From the NCBI GenBank assembly GCA_964496505.1, contig CAZBZV010000069.1:1-17163 (forward strand): 17,163 bases of DNA. The letters run 5' to 3'. Origin of the DNA: JAABVY01 sp964496505. Its GTDB lineage: Bacteria; Zixibacteria; MSB-5A5; JAABVY01. How positions within the stretch are numbered: the stretch's first letter is position 1; every line of letters begins with the position of its first letter. Both the position numbers and the translations under genes were made by a program. The notes under the pieces were generated by a model. The model was given only the letters and a program-made list of their open reading frames with translations. It was not told where the DNA came from and ran no database searches. This document shows positions 14,655 to 17,163 of this stretch, piece by piece.

Positions 14655-14690
14655 CCTGTTCAAGCTTTGCTTGGGCAGGTTTTGATTTTT
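14655..14690 (+). terminator. Hairpin terminator of the OmpA-family gene, also a repeat copy
   Basis: CCTGTTCAAGC (14655-14665) pairs with GCTTGGGCAGG (14669-14679) across a TTT loop, 11 pairs with two G-T wobbles, and is followed by TTTTGATTTTTT. The same hairpin with flanking TGGGTGG recurs at 16827-16851 without the T run. It lies 137 bases past the OmpA-family stop, which is long for a terminator. Confidence 0.65.
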
Positions 14691-14692
14691 TG

Positions 14693-14799
14693 GTAGGGAA
14701 GAATCCGGAACGAAGAAACGCGGAGTGGAGTGATTCTGCCTATCTTTCTAAAATCCAAACAGGCAAAACCACTCCGCTTCGCTTCGGGTTTTTCCCTAC
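14693..14799. repeat. Long imperfect palindrome with terminal inverted arms
   Basis: The left arm 14693-14728 (GTAGGGAA, CCGGAACGAAG, GCGGAGTGG) matches the complement of the right arm 14769-14799 (GTAGGGAA, CCGAAGCGAAG, CGGAGTGG) apart from a few substitutions and a 5-base gap. About 40 bases lie between them. No coding capacity. It may be a MITE-like insertion or a folded RNA 3' end for the converging genes. Confidence 0.55.
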
Positions 14800-14818
14800 T
14801 CTTAGCCGCCACACTTGA

Positions 14819-16462
14819 TTATTTCAGATACAACATCTTTTTCGAGACAATCTGGTCTGTGGATTTGAGTTGATAGAAGTATATGCCGGAGGGGATATCT
14901 TTGTCATAATCATCACGGCCATCCCAATATATAGAATGGCTTCCGCCTGACTGCATACCAGCGTATAAGGTCCTGACCTTCTGGCCGAGGATGTTGTAGA
15001 TATCTATTACAACTTCTCTTTCGGATATCCCATGTAGATAGTATTCGATTATGGTCCTATTATTAAAGGGATTGGGATAATTCTGTTTTAAGAAATCATG
15101 ATTTTGTGGAACAGGAAGATCGGGATCATCTTCAGCGGGTGTAGGAAGTAAAGGATCACCGGCAAAAACAAAAACTCTGCCATGGTCATCATAACCAAGA
15201 TTGCGTCCTGATATTACAACATCATCAACTCCATCTCCATTAAAATCTCCAGCCGGTCAAATCGATTCTCCAAAGTGAAGACTAACAGGCGGCCAGGGTT
15301 CAAAATATGGTATAGTAATATCTGCTTCAGTGTCCATATCAGATGAGCCAAAATAAATATAGACCATTCCACCCCCGCCTCCAAAACTCGTGAATCCCAC
15401 ACCAATATCATCCCAGCCATCATGGTTGATGTCCCCTATATTTGCAATCCGATCACCTCGCTCAAGTTCATTGGTGGTGTCTCCCAGCATCTTGGGAATA
15501 GTATCAAAGGGAACACCACCATAGAATATGCAGGGCCAGGTTGTTTGGCCACCTACAGCAAAATCATCATAGCCATCTTTGTTTATATCTCCCAGTGGTT
15601 CTATACGCTCTCCAAATGTCCCAGGTTTCCATTTACCCCAGAAGGGTGTGGCTATTGAATAGTCTATAGTGTTATCAAGAGGAATATCGCCCAGGATTAT
15701 ATTAAAATAGCTTATCGAATCCGCATCTCTATAGCTGGTAAATCCATAATCTGCCAAACCATCATTGTTTAAATCACCCAGCCCTGAGGCCCAAAAGAAA
15801 TTGTTGTAATCTTCATGGGGACCAATAATACACAGAACTTCATCTGATAAAGTGTCTAATAAACTACCCCCATAGTATATGTGAAATTTGCCTTCACATA
15901 TGGTGTTCTGAGGCATATTCGCTATTATCAAATCATTTTGTCCATCTCCATTAACATCTCCAGCTGAAACACTAAATCCAAAGGCATAGGAAGAATCACA
16001 ATTGGGATTGAAGAGCATATCCGGTTCAGTCTTGGAATAGAAATCAGAAGACCCGAACCAGACTTCAACCGATCGAGAACAATCCTCAAGCGGCCAACTA
16101 TTTATTGCAAATTCTTTCACGCCATCCCCATTTATATCCGGAATCCACTTGAAGATTATTGAATTGCCATAAATCATTATATCAGGAAGAATGTCTGGTG
16201 ATATTCCCCCTTTAAATGCCATAATTCTTTTTTCACCACCCAATTCGCCTGCAAAAACCTCGCTGAATCCATCTCCATCCAGATCACCCGGAGAATAGCA
16301 GCCTTGAGCTAAGGCTGCCCCGGCTGAATCGCTGCTAAACGACTGGATCAGCTCTAAGGGCATCTCTGCGTTGACATTTCCTGCCATCAAAACTGCGATA
16401 AATAAAATTAAAGCAATTAAAATACTTTTACCGACAAATCGAAAATAAAAGCGTCTCTTCAT
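14819..16462 (-). pseudogene. FG-GAP beta-propeller secreted protein interrupted by an in-frame TGA
   Basis: The first 401 codons (to TGA at 15257-15259) encode a signal peptide (about 1-32, ending VNA) and six FG-GAP calcium motifs of D-x-[ND]-x-D-G type. Their first Asp residues are near 60, 109, 169, 230, 292 and 344. Directly after the TGA, in the same frame, the seventh motif DFNGDGVDD follows. A linker comes next and then a complete Por/FlgD-type tail (QNYPNPFNN, IYNILGQKVRTL, SGIYFYQLKS, KKMLYLK) to TAA at 14819. Nothing else in the 547-codon frame is broken. The full product would be a seven-bladed propeller secreted and anchored through its tail; the truncated one lacks blade seven and the tail. 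TGA ends two other genes here, so general recoding is unlikely. Recent nonsense mutation, sequencing error or stop read-through remain possible (TGA followed by C is a leaky context). No clear ribosome binding site precedes the ATG. Confidence 0.8.
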
Positions 16463-16494
16463 TCGGTGGTATCCGGTTTACATGGTTCAAGTAT

Positions 16495-16522
16495 AAGATA
16501 ATGCAAAGGTAAAATAGGTCAA
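16495..16522 (-). promoter_or_regulatory. Possible promoter of the FG-GAP gene
   Basis: On the minus strand TTGACC (complement of 16517-16522), a 16-base spacer and TATCTT (complement of 16495-16500). It lies between the tRNA gene and the FG-GAP start codon, about 32 bases before the latter. Both boxes are partial matches. Confidence 0.4.
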
Positions 16523-16529
16523 TAAAAAA

Positions 16530-16603
16530 TACCCCCGGCGCGACTCGAACGCGCGACACATGGTTTAGGAAACCATTGCTCTATCCACCTGAGCTACGGG
16601 GGC
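16530..16603 (-). tRNA. tRNA-Arg (anticodon CCT)
   Basis: The 74-base minus-strand gene folds as a full cloverleaf. It has acceptor stem GCCCCCG/CGGGGGT (first pair G-T), D arm GCTC … GAGC, anticodon stem ATGGT/ACCAT with loop TTCCTAA (anticodon CCT, reading AGG), variable loop GTGTC, T arm GCGCG-TTCGAGT-CGCGC and discriminator A. CCA is not encoded. A T-rich run (ATTTTTTATT) follows and may help end the transcript. Confidence 0.95.
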
Positions 16604-16608
16604 ATAAT

Positions 16609-16634
16609 CGCGGCGCACGAGGACATACGCCGCG
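16609..16634 (-). repeat. REP-like hairpin, inverted copy (copy 3)
   Basis: CGCGGCG … CGCCGCG, 7-bp stem, 12-base core that reads TATGTCCTCGTG on the minus strand. It matches copy 2 in stem length and flanks (CGCGCAC, then AATT or TTT). The A-T pair of copy 2 is replaced by C-G, a compensatory change. Confidence 0.6.
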
Positions 16635-16677
16635 CACAATTTAGGTTCGTGCTGGGCCAATCGAGGGCCTGGTCTTC

Positions 16678-16697
16678 GACGTACCTCCCGATGCGTC
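16678..16697 (+). repeat. REP-like hairpin, direct copy (copy 4)
   Basis: GACG-TACCTCCCGATG-CGTC. The core matches copy 1 at 11 of 12 bases, while the inner stem has changed from GGCG/CGCC to GACG/CGTC, which keeps pairing. The outer stem is lost, and GTGCTGGGCC lies about 20 bases upstream as if split off by an insertion. Confidence 0.5.
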
Positions 16698-16826
16698 CGG
16701 CATCTTTACATCCGATATTATCAATTCTTATACGCATTGTCAAATTATTTGATAGATGGATTAATGCAATTTTTCCCAGTGGCCAAACGCGATTGCCGGG
16801 AATGAGGGAACATAAGTTATGGGTGG

Positions 16827-16851
16827 CCTGCTCAAACTGTGTTTGGGCAGG
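16827..16851 (+). repeat. Second copy of the CCTG-CTCAA hairpin
   Basis: CCTGCTCAAAC, loop TGT, GTTTGGGCAGG: 11 pairs with one G-T wobble. It is preceded by TGGGTGG exactly as at 14648-14654. Relative to that copy one G-C pair became A-T and one G-T became G-C, so pairing is conserved. No T run follows, so it is not an obvious terminator. Confidence 0.6.
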
Positions 16852-16868
16852 TTCTCCGGATCCAATAC

Positions 16869-16896
16869 GGCACGCCCAAATAATTTTGAGCGTGCC
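16869..16896. repeat. Palindrome GGCACGC / GCGTGCC
   Basis: A perfect 7-bp stem around a 14-base AT-rich loop, 17 bases after the previous hairpin. CACGCCC in its left arm recalls the G+C-rich stems of the other repeats, but no second copy is seen in the window. Confidence 0.5.
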
Positions 16897-16923
16897 ACCC
16901 GGTTATGGTAAATCCCCTCATGT

Positions 16924-16949
16924 ACCGTCAGGAGCCCTTTCCTGACGGT
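16924..16949. repeat. Palindrome ACCGTCAGGA / TCCTGACGGT
   Basis: A perfect 10-bp stem with loop GCCCTT. It is followed within 6 bases by another perfect palindrome of similar design (16956-16979). Confidence 0.6.
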
Positions 16950-16955
16950 CTGAAT

Positions 16956-16979
16956 CCGTCGGGTTGCGGAACCCGACGG
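16956..16979. repeat. Palindrome CCGTCGGGTT / AACCCGACGG
   Basis: A perfect 10-bp stem with loop GCGG. The outer bases CCGTC…GACGG are shared with the preceding hairpin, suggesting tandem related elements. No T run follows on either strand. Confidence 0.6.
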
Positions 16980-17031
16980 CACTATCTGAGAAATACAACA
17001 TTCCCGTTGGGATAATGTATGGCCCATAAGG

Positions 17032-17086
17032 GGTGGGATTCTCCCGAATCATAACAGAAAATCTACTCACAGAAAAATATCCCACC
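17032..17086. repeat. Inverted repeat GGTGGGAT / ATCCCACC
   Basis: A perfect 8-bp inverted repeat (17032-17039 and 17079-17086) separated by 39 AT-rich bases. The right half also overlaps a local hairpin (CCCAC … GTGGG, 17081-17100). Significance unclear; it may be the end of another repeat unit cut by the window. Confidence 0.4.
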
Positions 17087-17163
17087 GCTTGCGCAGTGGG
17101 GCACCAAAATGTACGAACAAGACATAGGTAACAGAAAAGACCGATCACATGGGTAACACTTTT

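Larger units (their letters stand above)
16604..17163. other. Gene-free region dense in palindromes
   Basis: About 560 bases upstream of the tRNA gene without a credible protein gene. At least seven hairpin-forming repeats are listed separately. The remainder (for example 16700-16820 and 16985-17030) shows nothing I can identify. The promoter of the tRNA gene must lie in the first part but is not obvious among the repeats. Confidence 0.55.

Noticed and set aside
14361..14663. Minus-strand frame over the end of the OmpA-family gene
   Set aside because: Antisense shadow that runs into the palindromic repeats.
15257..15259. Genome-wide reassignment of TGA to a sense codon
   Set aside because: TGA is the natural end of the M48 gene (4136-4138) and the DUF4870-like gene (4997-4999), both ending at the expected family length.
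16649..17148. Several overlapping frames of 76-98 codons in the repeat zone
   Set aside because: They are translations of hairpin repeats with no start signals and conflicting frames.
16604..17163. CRISPR array
   Set aside because: The repeats are individually different palindromes with irregular spacing, not identical direct repeats with uniform spacers, and there are no cas genes.

Overview
The window is bacterial. The secreted proteins point to the FCB side of the tree, and most likely to a Zixibacteria-like candidate phylum. The markers are a dockerin-tailed protein, PorV/PorQ- and FadL-like outer-membrane proteins, two secreted proteins ending in a FlgD/Por-type Ig tail (QN-x-PNPFN … SGVYFY … KKMLLLK), and OmpA lipoproteins. 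This placement rests on protein style alone; no rRNA or marker gene is present. TAA, TAG and TGA all end genes here, so the code looks standard.

Left part (1-4126). The 3' end of a dockerin-bearing secreted protein (+) meets a convergent single-gene unit for a monotopic sugar-phosphate transferase (-), with a terminator between them. Next come a PorV/PorQ-like protein (-) with its own terminator, about 550 bp of AT-rich DNA without a gene, and a small membrane-protein gene (+) broken by a frameshift at a T5 run.

Middle (4136-12333, all -). A four-gene operon runs TPR membrane protein, GH57 alpha-glucan enzyme, small DUF4870-like membrane protein, M48 lipoprotein protease. Its first two genes abut exactly. 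Upstream lie a FadL/OmpP1-like gene with a clear sigma70-type promoter and terminator, and a 739-residue secreted protein built of four cohesin-like modules plus a Por-type tail. The latter has a good promoter, a leader of about 200 nt with a possible small upstream ORF, and a terminator.

Right part (12541-17163). A divergent pair of + genes (Smr-domain protein, SAM methyltransferase) is followed by an OmpA-family lipoprotein with its own promoter and hairpin terminator. Convergent to it is a seven-motif FG-GAP propeller protein whose reading frame is interrupted by one in-frame TGA immediately before the seventh motif. A tRNA-Arg(CCT) gene (-) lies beyond. The gene-free stretches at 14519-14818 and 16604-17163 are dense with palindromes. 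Several of these are recurring copies of the same hairpin types with compensatory base-pair changes, which looks like a REP/BIME-like or structured-RNA repeat family.

Most notable: the interrupted propeller gene, the covarying hairpin repeats, the cohesin-like scaffold close to a dockerin protein, and a calcium-loop motif in a TPR membrane protein.
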